From Bacillota bacterium (GTDB taxonomy: Bacteria; Bacillota; Sulfobacillia; Sulfobacillales; Sulfobacillaceae): 64,000 nt of DNA. The notes beneath the pieces were generated by a model. It made no database searches. It was not told the DNA's origin and saw only the letters and a list, made by a program, of their open reading frames with translations. Shown here piece after piece: positions 11,453 through 19,717 of this stretch. The first letter of the stretch is position 1. The number at the start of each line of letters is the position of its first letter. The DNA is taken from the NCBI GenBank assembly GCA_021820965.1, contig JAKACZ010000005.1:62001-126000 (forward strand). Reading direction: 5' to 3'. Made by a program: the position numbers and the translations under genes.

Positions 11453-11884
11453 ATGCACGCCACGATCGTGCTACAGCCGTCAAAACAGCTTATGTGTGCT
11501 CCGGCCCGAATGTCCTGCTCCAGCATCGCCACGTCTTTGACCTATCTCAAGGAACACTCCTGCCCTACCGTAGAGGAGGTTTGTGGAACTCGCCTCTGGC
11601 TCCAGTGTGGCCATGGCGTGATAGACGCGAAATATTTCCTCTCGGCTGGAAGCACGGCTTTAGAGCGCATAGTTGCAATGTCCAAAGCTGGAACCGATTT
11701 GCCTGCCCTTGGAGGCTTAGGCAAGGTATGGATGCCGGGTCGCGCCAAGAAGATATACGCAGCACCTGGCGAACGCGGAGTACCATATCCCCGTGCCTAC
11801 GATACCCATCACCCCGGCTTGTTGAAGGGCCGAAATGACACGGCATCTTGCACATGCCGTGTTTTTTCTGCCTATCCTCGATGA
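11453..11884 (+). pseudogene. Possible type I restriction specificity (HsdS-like) remnant
   Basis: The middle of this frame (nt about 11690-11810) reads GLGKVWMPGR, then KKIYAAP and GVPYPRAYD. This resembles the start of a target-recognition domain in HsdS-like subunits (pattern LG.V..pGR.KRiYv...GVP%lr..D). The rest of the frame is not recognisable, there is no ribosome-binding site and the frame runs through a terminator hairpin, so I treat it as a decayed piece. The link to the neighbouring XRE-ImmA gene is only positional. Assignment is weak. Confidence 0.3.
11838..11867 (+). terminator. Intrinsic terminator
   Basis: A 9-bp perfect stem, ACACGGCAT (11838-11846) with ATGCCGTGT (11854-11862), has a 7-base loop and is followed by six Ts. 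It insulates the XRE-ImmA/PIN module from upstream transcription. Confidence 0.85.
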
Positions 11885-11962
11885 TCGCACCTTTCGTTGG
11901 TGCCTCCCATCTAAGCTCCGTTATAGCAGGAAGAGAAATTTTTGTAAAGAGTACTTATCATA

Positions 11963-11991
11963 GTAACAAAATACGTATCTTTGGTTATAAT
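11963..11991 (+). promoter_or_regulatory. Promoter of the XRE-ImmA/PIN module
   Basis: A consensus TATAAT (11986-11991) lies 17 bp after GTAACA (11963-11968, four of six match). The local sequence is strikingly AT-rich compared with its surroundings. A short imperfect inverted repeat, GTACT...AGTAAC (about 11951-11967), overlaps the -35 and could be the XRE operator. Confidence 0.6.
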
Positions 11992-12017
11992 AAAACAAAA
12001 AAACACACACAAGACAG

Positions 12018-13184
12018 ATGGTGTTTATGACTCCCAATGTGATCGGTAGCAATCTTCGCCGCCTCCGCGAAGCTCAAGGTCTAACGCAAGAACGCGCGGC
12101 AGAGCTGAGTGGTTTATCACGCCCCGCATACCGCAACATTGAAACGGGAGATTCCATGCCCAAGGTGTCCACGCTCCAAGACATTGCAGCAGGCTTAGGA
12201 GTGAGATTGGAAGATCTCGTAAGCCCTGTACGCACCTTGGAACAGGTGCGTTTTCGAGCCCTCAAGCGAATGAAGAGTCGGGAGCAAGTTCTAACTGAGG
12301 TTGGGCGATGGTTGGAAGATTTCAACTATCTTGAAGACCTACTGGACAAAAAAGTGCCCTATCGGTTAAGCCGGCTTACTCGTCAACTTGCTTCGGTTCC
12401 GTCAGGGGAATCCCGCGCCAGACAGGCTGCAAGACACGCAAGGGACGAGCTCGGACTCGCGCCCAAAGAACCAATCCGGGACATTGCTGGCCTGCTCGAG
12501 TCCTGTGGCGTCAAACTCTACCCGATAAGTCTGATATCCAATGACTTTTTCGGATTGTCGGTCTCTCCACAAGATGGCGGTCCAGCCATCGTAGTAAATG
12601 TGTGGGAGCGGATATCGGTCGAGCGATGGATTTTTAGTGCGGCCCACGAGTTGGGCCATTTGTTGTTACACCTCGAAGCCTATCGGGTGGATGAAACGCA
12701 AGAGGATGAGGTTCAGGAAAATGAGGCGAATATTTTCGCTTCCTACTTTCTAATGCCGGATGACGCGTTCTGGTTGGAGTGGCATGGAACGTACGGATTG
12801 GGGGTCGTCGATCGGGTGCTGAAAGTGAAGCGAATTTTCCTGGTGAGCTATAAGACTGTGCTTTATCGGTTGTCGGAACGTCAAACTAGTTCCGTTTGGG
12901 CGCGGTTCCAGGCAAGCTTCAAGAGGCGGACGGGAAAGAGCTTAAGCGGCGTGGATGAACCGGCGGCACTGCGACCCAGTTCGTTCCAACATTCCATGTC
13001 CGAGGTGTTGCGCTCCCAAGAACCGGATTCCTTGTCGGCATCGGATTTCATAGAAGACCGGCTATCCATGCTAGTGCGTCTCGCCATCGAACAGGAGGAG
13101 ATCACCATTAGCCGAGGGGCAGAGATCCTGCGCCTGAACCTTGATGAGATGCGAGATAGGGTTTCATCGTGGGGAACAGAGTGA
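12018..13184 (+). CDS. XRE regulator fused to ImmA/IrrE metalloprotease
   Basis: This 388-aa protein has an N-terminal Cro/C1 helix-turn-helix (about residues 11-62, with LTQERAAELSGLSR as the recognition unit). An ImmA/IrrE-type zinc peptidase domain holds the HExxH motif AAHELGHLLLH (His210, Glu211, His214) and a likely third ligand Glu236 in ENEANIFA. The C-terminal 130 residues are helical. Such fusions act as repressors or antitoxins whose peptidase domain can relieve repression. The PIN gene downstream overlaps by 4 bp, forming a two-gene toxin-antitoxin type module. The ATG at 12018 or 12027 could be used; neither has a clear Shine-Dalgarno. Confidence 0.88.
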   Translation: MVFMTPNVIGSNLRRLREAQGLTQERAAELSGLSRPAYRNIETGDSMPKVSTLQDIAAGLGVRLEDLVSPVRTLEQVRFRALKRMKSREQVLTEVGRWLEDFNYLEDLLDKKVPYRLSRLTRQLASVPSGESRARQAARHARDELGLAPKEPIRDIAGLLESCGVKLYPISLISNDFFGLSVSPQDGGPAIVVNVWERISVERWIFSAAHELGHLLLHLEAYRVDETQEDEVQENEANIFASYFLMPDDAFWLEWHGTYGLGVVDRVLKVKRIFLVSYKTVLYRLSERQTSSVWARFQASFKRRTGKSLSGVDEPAALRPSSFQHSMSEVLRSQEPDSLSASDFIEDRLSMLVRLAIEQEEITISRGAEILRLNLDEMRDRVSSWGTE

Positions 13185-13885
13185 GTAGGAAGTCACTGCC
13201 GTCGCTGATAATCGACGCAAGCGTTCTGGTGGACTATGTTCACTGTGACAGCTCCATTATTCCGTTGATTTCGACCCATGTTGGACGAATTCATGTGGCC
13301 ACACCCGTATTCCATGAAGTGAAGGAAATCACGGAAGGTGATTGCGGCGAGCTCGGAATCACCCTCGTGGAGCCCGACATCGAACAAGTAATTCGCGCCA
13401 CGGAGGCGAGAGGGCCATTGTCGATGCAGGACCACTTGTGTGTGCTGCTGGCCAAAGAACAGCATTGGACTTGTGTCACCAATGATCGGCCTTTACGGCG
13501 TGAATGCGAGAGTCAAGACGTCCCCCTCATTTGGGGGATTGAGCTCATTTGCCAGCTTGTCGAGGCTAGAGGGTTCTCACCCGAAAACGCGAGAGACTTC
13601 ATTCTTTGTATTCACCACAATAACTCACGATACATTGGTAAGGACGTCGTTCGACACGCTCTTGCCAGATTGGGTATTGAAAACCGCGAACACTGGGTTC
13701 GCGACGGGGTGTACGATGAAGATCGGTCCCCAGTGCGGACCGCGAATGGCCCCCGGGTGATGGCCACCTTGCGTAACACCGCGATGAGCGTGCTACGGTA
13801 CCTCCGCGTCACCAACATCCAACGGACCATCCATGACCTGGGGCGTCACCCGGAAAAGGTCGCCGCCCTGCTCTGTAGCGGTTAA
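13181..13885 (+). CDS. PIN-domain RNase toxin with an ISAs1 transposase tail
   Basis: Residues 1 to about 165 form a PIN nuclease domain with four acidic positions: Asp12 (IIDASVLVDY), Glu46 (FHEVKE), Asp84 (MQDHLCVLL) and Asp102 (VTNDRPL). From about residue 165 the protein becomes the C-terminal end of an ISAs1-type transposase (GIENREHWVRD, EDRSPVRT, VMATLRN, NIQRTIHDL), still in frame to the stop. The native PIN C-terminus was probably replaced by an insertion and later decay. The GTG at 13181 overlaps the stop of the protease gene as GTGA and has GTGGGGA upstream; GTG at 13169 is an alternative. As a VapC-like toxin it would cleave RNA, neutralised by the XRE-ImmA partner. Whether the chimera is active is unknown. 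Confidence 0.75.
   Translation: MSRKSLPSLIIDASVLVDYVHCDSSIIPLISTHVGRIHVATPVFHEVKEITEGDCGELGITLVEPDIEQVIRATEARGPLSMQDHLCVLLAKEQHWTCVTNDRPLRRECESQDVPLIWGIELICQLVEARGFSPENARDFILCIHHNNSRYIGKDVVRHALARLGIENREHWVRDGVYDEDRSPVRTANGPRVMATLRNTAMSVLRYLRVTNIQRTIHDLGRHPEKVAALLCSG
13670..13885 (+). mobile_element. ISAs1-family transposase 3' remnant
   Basis: The last about 70 codons of the PIN reading frame carry the family's C-terminal signature: IEN-x-x-HWVRD, an EDRS block, RT, P-x-VMATLRN and a final R-x-P. The rest of the transposase is absent. I could not place the outer inverted repeat in the sequence after 13885. Confidence 0.65.
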
Positions 13886-14140
13886 GCGCTCGTGCCATCG
13901 CGGACCGCCGTCAATCGAATGGGGGGAGTTCCCCCCGGTAACGCCGCCCTCCGAGCCGGTCGGACGACCGGCCTCATACCCGTTGGTTCCGCCCAAAACT
14001 CGTTCCACGGCCGAAGGCCTCGGGGATGTGATCAGCAGCTCAATGTCCGGTAAATGGTTGTCATTCCGCTAGGACTTTGACGTTAGTGCGGTATGGGCCA
14101 CGACAAGCGACGACCGAGACGACCCTCGAATCCTCACAAT

Positions 14141-14222
14141 GGCGGCGGAAATCCTCACTCGCTGGCAAAGTTCTCGGTAGCCATCAGCGGGTCTAGCAGC
14201 CCCAGGGGCAAGACCCCTGGGG
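14141..14222 (+). repeat. Hairpin-ended repeat, copy A
   Basis: It begins GGCGGCGGAAATCCTCACTCG and ends in the perfect stem CCCCAGGGG/CCCCTGGGG (14200-14208 with 14214-14222), followed by TTTGCTTT. About 80 per cent of the first 45 bases match copy B. Confidence 0.6.
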
Positions 14223-14335
14223 TTTGCTTTGGATTGTGTTACCCCCCCTGATGTGGATCGAAAAATTCCCCACCTCCGTGGGGCATTGTATTGATGACTT
14301 TATCCATTTTCTCTTGACGAATACACCGTCGGGCC

Positions 14336-14420
14336 GCCGGCGGCGGAGGTCCTCACTCGTTGGCCAGGTGCTCGGTCATACCGCTTCAGGATCCCACCCC
14401 AGGGAGTCCTCTCCCTGGGG
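14336..14420 (+). repeat. Hairpin-ended repeat, copy B
   Basis: This is a second copy of the unit at 14141, with GGCGGCGGAGGTCCTCACTCG at the start. It ends in a 10-bp stem CCCCAGGGAG/CTCCCTGGGG (14397-14406 with 14411-14420) and CCTTTCTC. The stem sequence has changed relative to copy A but pairing is kept, which hints that the hairpin matters. Confidence 0.6.
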
Positions 14421-14560
14421 CCTTTCTCGTAGTCGATCCTGGGGAATTTCACCGACCGTTTGGCGGAAATTCCGCTGGCATTTTGGAGGATTTTCCCCTG
14501 GTCTTTTTGGGGAAATTTAATGGCCTCGACAGCTCCAAGATCTGACAAATCTGGAACAAA

Positions 14561-14586
14561 AAATTCCCCAGGGACCTGGGGAATTT
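14561..14586 (+). repeat. 12-bp perfect inverted repeat
   Basis: AAATTCCCCAGG (14561-14572) pairs with CCTGGGGAATTT (14575-14586) around a two-base centre. It could be a bidirectional terminator, a protein-binding site or an element end. Confidence 0.55.
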
Positions 14587-14621
14587 ATTTGGCCAAAATG
14601 GGGATTTCTTATTGACCAAAT

Positions 14622-15039
14622 ACATTAATACTCAGGATTTGAAACTGGCCATCTTTGGTCTTCGGATCGGTCCAATCCAGGGTGAGATAGACCTGGCGCG
14701 CGGACCCAATGACGGTCTCGATTGGTCGCCGCAGGCGACCTCCAGATCGATCCGGGCGTTGCCCACAAAGCGGTCCACGCCATCGCCAGACTGTGGCCGA
14801 TGGCGGCAATCCCGAGCAATGGCTTGCGCATGAGCGCCCAGACGAGGGCGGCGAGCGTCTTGCGTTGGGATAAGCGCAACCGGCTATGCGTGGTAAAGTA
14901 GTCGGTGATCGACTGCAGTTTGATCATGGGGGGCTTCCTCTACGAGCGTGGTATTGACTCCTCTCTTCGACATGGGGACCGCTAATTCATTTGCTCGAAT
15001 ATTATGACTACTGTTACCATAAAACTGGGGATGGGCCAG
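14622..15039 (-). mobile_element. Truncated IS4-type copy, transposase pseudogene
   Basis: The minus strand carries the left end and about the first 300 bp of the transposase gene of the complete element at 34861-36354. The left end (CTGGCCCATCCCCAG) is intact at 15025-15039. Relative to the intact copy there is a deletion of roughly 31-34 bp around codon 50 and a further 1-bp deletion, and similarity stops abruptly at 14622. The open frame therefore makes only a short nonsense-tailed peptide. Confidence 0.85.
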
Positions 15040-15150
15040 CACCCTAGTCGTGTGGGAGACGCTCAGCATCGGCTTCCTCTCGGCTCAGGAGGGCTTTGAC
15101 GCTACCACCGCCTTAGGGTGTCCCGACTGGCGCAGGAGCCCGCGCGCCGG

Positions 15151-15819
15151 TTAGGCCAAGCCGCCCGGCCTGGTACGCCGCGCAGTCCACACTCTAATTG
15201 CCAAAAAGCACCACGCGGCCACCGACGCGCCGAGTGAAATTGCAATGGTTACGTGATAGGTTTCGTGAAGGAAGAATAGACCAGAGCGGTTTCCTTCGAA
15301 GTAAGTAAATAACAAGGTCGCGTACGTAAAGCTGAGGAAATAGAGTTCTCGAAGTGGTCCAATGCAGGCGGTGATGACCATGAGTGCCAGGAGATAGAGC
15401 CCGCCGACCGTGACTAATCGAGTCGCCAGTGGGTGGCGTTGGGTAAGATAGCGGGCCACGGCGGAGATGGATACCCACGCGAGCATAGGCGTGAGGATTG
15501 CCCACACAGTAACCCATCGATAATGAACACTATTCCATGGAAGAGGATGGAGTCCCCCGTTCAATTGTACGGCCAGTTCCAGCGTGGCCGCCAGCACAAT
15601 CATTGAGACCAGCAAAACATAGGCGGGTCGACCGATGGGGAATACCACGCTAAGAACAGGAATGGCGGCTATCAAAGCGAGAAAACTCACCCAAACCATC
15701 CGCTGAGGAACACCCGCTGACACATGACCTCCCACATGCGGCCAATACGCGGCCACAACTATGCAACCCAATACCAGTAAAGGGGGCCAGGAGAACCGAA
15801 CATACTGCAGACCACGCAC
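15151..15819 (-). CDS. Polytopic membrane protein of unknown function
   Basis: This about 222-aa protein is dominated by hydrophobic segments; I count six to seven likely transmembrane helices, with short charged loops and an Arg-rich C-terminal tail (RTRPGG). I recognise no transporter or enzyme motif. Two GTG codons (15828 and 15819) are possible starts. AAAGGAG lies directly against the first and about 9 bases before the second, so I prefer 15819. It stands alone between two mobile-element remnants, so it is probably an island passenger. Confidence 0.55.
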   Translation of the reverse strand: MRGLQYVRFSWPPLLVLGCIVVAAYWPHVGGHVSAGVPQRMVWVSFLALIAAIPVLSVVFPIGRPAYVLLVSMIVLAATLELAVQLNGGLHPLPWNSVHYRWVTVWAILTPMLAWVSISAVARYLTQRHPLATRLVTVGGLYLLALMVITACIGPLRELYFLSFTYATLLFTYFEGNRSGLFFLHETYHVTIAISLGASVAAWCFLAIRVWTARRTRPGGLA

Positions 15820-16243
15820 ACGCAACACTCCTTTTTCTCAACCCACGGAGAGTATCTACAATATGCTGCTCGCGCTTAACTTTTGATGGTCTTCGTTACC
15901 ATGGCCGCTATTATCCGGCGTTTGCGCCATTCAAACAAGCGATTGTATCACCGCGCTCATTTACAAACAGAAACCAGCATCACTATTAACCCTCAAATTT
16001 CAGCTACTCGACAACGCAGCCTAATCGCCAAGGGTGGTCTGGGGGCATTTCGGGAAAAGAAGCGGTCTCACACCCCATGGCACCCCGAGGCGCCGCGGAA
16101 TGCCATGGTATCTAAAATAGGTTTTAGTGAATACCTATCGTCGTATATTTGATGCTAATCCCCCGAAATCCAGATTAGCCATTTATCATTTACATTGTTC
16201 ATCCCAAAAGTGGCAAACTCCTTCTAAATTCGACTCCCAAGAA
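15820..16243. other. Intergenic stretch without a supported gene
   Basis: Roughly 420 bp. A short frame at 15883-16152 is open but lacks a ribosome-binding site and any motif. It probably includes the membrane-protein promoter. Confidence 0.35.
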
Positions 16244-16381
16244 TAGGCCCACATAGCCCGCGTGCTGCCCTTGTTGCAATCGGGCAGTGTGTCCTGGCGG
16301 CAGGCGGCCCAGCAAGCCGGGGTGGCCCTATCCACCTTGCAACGATTCGCCCAAACCGCCGACCAACCCCAATCCTCGTGA
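16244..16381 (+). pseudogene. Helix-turn-helix fragment
   Basis: An open stretch without a start codon encodes LPLLQSGSVSWRQAAQQAG then VALSTLQRFAQ, a clear HTH pattern like those in transposases or Fis-type regulators, ending in TGA at 16379-16381. It is probably the broken start of a transposase. Confidence 0.4.
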
Positions 16382-16439
16382 TGACAGTCCCCACTGGGTG
16401 TACCGAAAAACGGGGGTCCAGATCCGACGCCGGCCGATG

Positions 16440-16500
16440 AGGCCCCGTGCGGGTTTGGACCCCCTATTCTTTTGCGCCCAGGTGTACCGATTAAGGAACT
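16440..16500 (-). repeat. Diverged repeat shared with 20485-20545
   Basis: GCGGGTTTGGACCCCCT and the following 35 bp are similar to a stretch near 20492 (GCGGGTTTCGACCCCCT), including a shared GGAACTC/AGAACTC end. On the minus strand both encode a similar peptide (a QKNRGSKPA-like piece and QNKRGSKPA), so this is probably the decayed start of the same mobile gene as the RHH-like fragment at 20302. Confidence 0.45.
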
Positions 16501-16541
16501 CGTTGGGCGGTACGATCAGCAGAAATTGGCCGATAGGGTGG

Positions 16542-16547
16542 TATACT
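16542..16547 (+). promoter_or_regulatory. Likely -10 box of the Fic module
   Basis: TATACT lies 23 bp before the antitoxin ATG. No convincing -35 is seen at 17 bp. Confidence 0.35.
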
Positions 16548-16569
16548 AAAGAGGAAGGGAGCCACACTG

Positions 16570-16773
16570 ATGAAAACAGTACGCTTAATCAGTGACCAAG
16601 AACGTGCTCGCCGCGAAACAGCTGTACGATTCGCCCGCAATAGTGTGCGGTTAGAAGGATTTACGCTTAGCGCAGACGCCGAGGCGTTGTTTACGCGCTA
16701 TATTAACGGAGAGTTGACCCGCCCTCAGTTGAATGACGCCGTGCGAAAGTTGGCTTATGCCCAGTCCCATTGA
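16570..16773 (+). CDS. VbhA-like antitoxin of a Fic toxin
   Basis: This 67-aa helical protein has the inhibitory motif (S/T)xxxE(G/N) as SVRLEG, Ser25 to Gly30. In class I Fic systems the glutamate of this motif enters the ATP site of the partner Fic protein and blocks AMP transfer. The following FTLSADAEALFTRYINGEL segment fits the antitoxin VbhA family. AGGAAGGGAG precedes the ATG. The fic gene overlaps its end by 17 bp. Confidence 0.85.
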   Translation: MKTVRLISDQERARRETAVRFARNSVRLEGFTLSADAEALFTRYINGELTRPQLNDAVRKLAYAQSH

Positions 16774-17473
16774 TGAAGGGCTGCTGACAGCCAACCGGAT
16801 TTCCGAACTCGAAGAATCCCCTGTTGTGGGCCGTTTTGATACGGCTCATCTGTGTGAAATCCACCGCCGCATTTTTCAAGATTTACCTCATCATGGCCCG
16901 GGACAATTTCGACGGGATGCGACCGCCTGGGTCAAAGCCCGTGAATTAGAGTCCGGAGACCATTATTATGTGCCGTATGCATCACGCCGCATCGTCGAAT
17001 CCGGCCTCGCCCGCGTATTATCCGACTGTGGCGGCCCCTACGGATTCGCGGGTCTATCGCTCGATCAATTCGCGGCACGGATAGCGCAACTGTATGGCGA
17101 CCTCGATTACCTCCACCCGTTTAGTGAAGGAAACAGCCGCACTCTGCGCACGTTTACCCGCCAACTCGCCCGTGAAGCGGGATTCGTTTTGCACTGGTCT
17201 TTAAACAATGCAGATGGGGTGGCCCGTGATCGTCTCTATCGGGCCCGCGATGTGGCCGTGATTTACCGGGCGTTCCCGGGACTCGACGAGCAGAGGGCGA
17301 TGGCCACGGATAACCGGATGGAATACGAAACCTATTGGGTGCTCCAAAAACTCCAAAAGGCCACACCGTTAGACGTCATCATTCGGGAGTGTGCATCGTA
17401 TCGCCGTGCCCTTCAAAACGCCCCACTGGTCACGAGCAAAGATGAACCGGAAGAAGAATACGAGCCCGAGTAG
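16757..17473 (+). CDS. fic: Fic-domain AMP transferase (class I toxin)
   Basis: This 238-aa Fic protein transfers AMP, or another nucleotide moiety, to hydroxyl groups of target proteins. The catalytic loop is HPFSEGNSR, His120 to Arg128, matching HPFxxGNxR. An upstream GQFRRDATAWV segment and a YVPY flap strand are also typical. It lacks an inhibitory helix of its own, consistent with inhibition by the antitoxin encoded just upstream. The C-terminus is acidic (EPEEEYEPE). I start at the ATG at 16757. A broken second copy of the 3' part lies at 21471-22086. Confidence 0.88.
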   Translation: MPSPIDEGLLTANRISELEESPVVGRFDTAHLCEIHRRIFQDLPHHGPGQFRRDATAWVKARELESGDHYYVPYASRRIVESGLARVLSDCGGPYGFAGLSLDQFAARIAQLYGDLDYLHPFSEGNSRTLRTFTRQLAREAGFVLHWSLNNADGVARDRLYRARDVAVIYRAFPGLDEQRAMATDNRMEYETYWVLQKLQKATPLDVIIRECASYRRALQNAPLVTSKDEPEEEYEPE

Positions 17474-17646
17474 CGGCGGTTCGCCTCGAAGAGGCTGGCG
17501 CCCCATCGGGACTGGATCGCCCGACTCGACGCTGCCGCCCAAGCCGTCGACGAGAGCCGAACGACCTACATCCGGCGAGCCGTCGAAGAGCGGATGGCGA
17601 GGGAGGGCCACACGCCGGCCCCACCGCCCGGGTACAATGGGGAATA
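17474..17646 (+). pseudogene. Remnant of a ribbon-helix-helix protein
   Basis: Directly after the fic stop, and in the same frame, 57 codons encode RFASKRLAPHRDW, ARLDAAAQAVDES and RTTYIRRAVEERMARE. This resembles the helix pair of an RHH DNA-binding protein, and the frame ends at TAG before the next gene. It has no usual start codon. It is either a remnant or expressed from an unusual start. The segment is covered by the upstream open frame of the second fic gene in a different phase. Confidence 0.4.
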
Positions 17647-17663
17647 GAGAGGAGGAATGCCCC

Positions 17664-18473
17664 GTGGCTTCGGTTGACGAACTCCTAGCGGGTTTGGACG
17701 CCAAAATGCGCCAGCTGGACGCGGCCACGCCGTTGCCGGCGGCGACCCTTCAGAGCCTGATGGACGATTTTTTGATCCGGTATGCGCACGAGACGACGGC
17801 TATTGAGGGCAACACCCTGACGCTGCACGAAGCGCAAGTCCTCTTGGAAGAGGGGACGACGGTGGGTGGCAAAACCTTGCGCGAGCACTTGGAAATCATC
17901 AACGTGCGGAGCGCCTGGCAAGCACTGGAAGCGATGGTGCGTGACCAAGCCCCGTTGACGGAAACCGCCCTCGGCGAGTTGCACCGCCTGTTGACGCAGG
18001 GCATCCTCGGGAACGAGGCCGGATCCTATCGCCGGGTTCCTGTGTATATCCGCGGCTCGTTACATGTGCCGCCCAACTGGATCAAAGTGCCCGACTTGAT
18101 GCAGCGGTTTGCGGACCGGTTTCGCGAACAGCCGCCGGGCGAGCACCCGGTCCGGTGGGCGGCGCTGGCCCACATTGAGTTAGCCGGCATTCACCCGTTT
18201 GTCGACGGCAACGGCCGGGCCTCCCGACTGGTCGTCAACTGGCTGTTGATGCGCGAAGGGTGGCCGCCGGCGCTCTACACGATGACCGAACGCCAGGAGT
18301 ATCTGGATGCCCTGGAAGAGGCTCAGTATCACGGCCAACCCGATCGGTTTGTGCACGTCACCGCTCAGGCCGTCCAGTTTATGATGGATCGCTCCCTCGA
18401 AATGATGCGCCAGGTGGAGGATGGGCGCCAGCAGAGCCAGGACGCCGATGAAGGCGAATGGGAGCCGGAATAA
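17664..18473 (+). CDS. Fic-domain protein with built-in inhibitory helix (class II)
   Basis: This 269-aa Fic protein has the catalytic loop HPFVDGNGR (His177 to Arg185). Its own inhibitory motif TTAIEGN (Thr44, Glu48, Gly49) is N-terminal to the Fic core, the arrangement of class II Fic proteins that are self-inhibited. A PPNWIKVPDLM segment before the core and a C-terminal TMTERQEYLDALEEA helix are usual in this family. GTG at 17664 is 8 bases after GAGGAGG; the frame is open much further upstream but without a site. It needs no separate antitoxin and may AMPylate a host protein. It lies next to the class I Fic pair, which may reflect duplication or joint capture. Confidence 0.85.
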   Translation: MASVDELLAGLDAKMRQLDAATPLPAATLQSLMDDFLIRYAHETTAIEGNTLTLHEAQVLLEEGTTVGGKTLREHLEIINVRSAWQALEAMVRDQAPLTETALGELHRLLTQGILGNEAGSYRRVPVYIRGSLHVPPNWIKVPDLMQRFADRFREQPPGEHPVRWAALAHIELAGIHPFVDGNGRASRLVVNWLLMREGWPPALYTMTERQEYLDALEEAQYHGQPDRFVHVTAQAVQFMMDRSLEMMRQVEDGRQQSQDADEGEWEPE

Positions 18474-18484
18474 GGAGGGGAGCT

Positions 18485-18526
18485 ATGCGCATTGCGCTCT
18501 ATGCCCGCGTCAGAACCCTTCTGTGA
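18485..18526 (+). pseudogene. Serine-recombinase N-terminal stub
   Basis: MRIALYARV is the characteristic start of resolvase/invertase-type recombinases, 5 bp after GGAGGGG. The frame stops after 13 codons. The next bases, in another phase, still encode REHEQDSQA, which resembles the next part of the same domain, so this is a frameshifted leftover. Confidence 0.6.
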
Positions 18527-18659
18527 TCACAAAAAGAGAGCACGAACAGGACTCGCAGGCCCATGCCAGGTGACCGGGATCGCGTTCACCCCAGCAGGAC
18601 TTTTCTCACCCCACCGCGAACCCTTCTCATGGTGATGAAAACCCTATGCCAAATCGTGT

Positions 18660-19701
18660 GTGAAAGACCCCTACGCCGTTGAGCCGCGCAAACTTCCATC
18701 CGGCCGCTGGAAAGGCCGGGTGGTCCGCTACGACCCCGACACCGGCAAGCGGCACGAACTGACCCAGACCTTCGATACCAAGAAGGAAGCGAAGAATTGG
18801 GCCGAAACGGAAGCCGCGACCTACCGTGACGACCCCAACCGCAAGCCGCCGAGCGAGGAAACGTTGGGTGTTTATTTGGACCGATGGTTGAAGATTAAAA
18901 GCACTTTGAACCTGACGGACAAAACCCTGACCAGTTACCGAGAGATGGCGGCGCACAGCATCCGGGAATTGGGCGGCACCGCACTCAAAAGTCTTATGCC
19001 ATTAGAGATCCAGCAATTCTATGCCAGCATGGCCCAAAGCCGACACCTCAGCCCCCGCACGATCCGGTACGTTCACACGGTGCTGAAGATGGCACTGAAT
19101 GACGCCGTCGAATGGGGTCTGATCCCAACCAATCCGGCGGGTAAAGTCAAAGTCACGGCGAGTACCCGGACCAAAGCGCTCCGAATCCCGACACCCGAGG
19201 AAATGGCGCAGTTGATCCGCGCTAACCAGGCGACACGATGATATCCTCTGTGGGAGTGGTTCGCAGCCTCGGGGGGTCGACTGGGAGAGGCGTTGGCTCT
19301 GCGATGGAGTGATATCGACTGGGCGCGGAGCTCAGTGACGATTCAACAAGCCATCAGCGGTGACGCAGCCAAGCGTATCGTAAAGACACCGAAAACGGTC
19401 AGTGGTAGTCGTACGCTGGCGTTGGGACCCCGTTTGGTGGCCGTTCTGAAGGCGCATGAGGCTAATCGACCGCGCCTTCAAAGCCGCACTCAAACGGGCC
19501 GAGTTGCTGGACAGTATTCGTGTGCATGACTTGCGTCACGGTGTCGCCACGCAGTGGCTATCCGCGGGAATTAACCCCGTCGTCGTCAGCAAGCGGCTAG
19601 GACATTCCAATGTCGCCTTTACGCTCCAAGTGTACGGCCAAGTGCTGCCTAACGACGAGGCGCAAATGGCCGAGGCAATGGAAGGGAATATGCCCCGTTG
19701 A
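18660..19701 (+). pseudogene. Tyrosine recombinase (phage-type integrase), broken
   Basis: The N-terminal part (codons 1-193) has the AP2-like arm domain (RKLPSGRWKGRV), SAM-like core-binding region and the start of the catalytic domain. An in-frame TGA (19239-19241) interrupts it, after which the same frame resumes with GGRLGEALALRWSDI, holding the first catalytic Arg. A deletion plus frameshift near 19455 then joins to a frame with HDLRHGVATQ, GHSN and QVYGQVL, which supply the His-x-x-Arg, His and Tyr. All catalytic residues exist but in three pieces, so the gene is inactive. It may have mobilised this island. Confidence 0.85.
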
Positions 19702-19717
19702 CTATCACGACGAGCTT

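Larger units (their letters stand above)
13886..14621 (+). other. Non-coding stretch with hairpin repeats
   Basis: No supported gene. The segment holds two diverged copies of an about 85-bp unit that each end in a CCCCAGGG-type hairpin, a CCCCAC/GTGGGG hairpin near 14268-14283, several copies of AAATTCCCC or its complement, and a long palindrome at 14561-14586. It lies between the ISAs1 tail and a broken IS4 copy. Confidence 0.6.
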
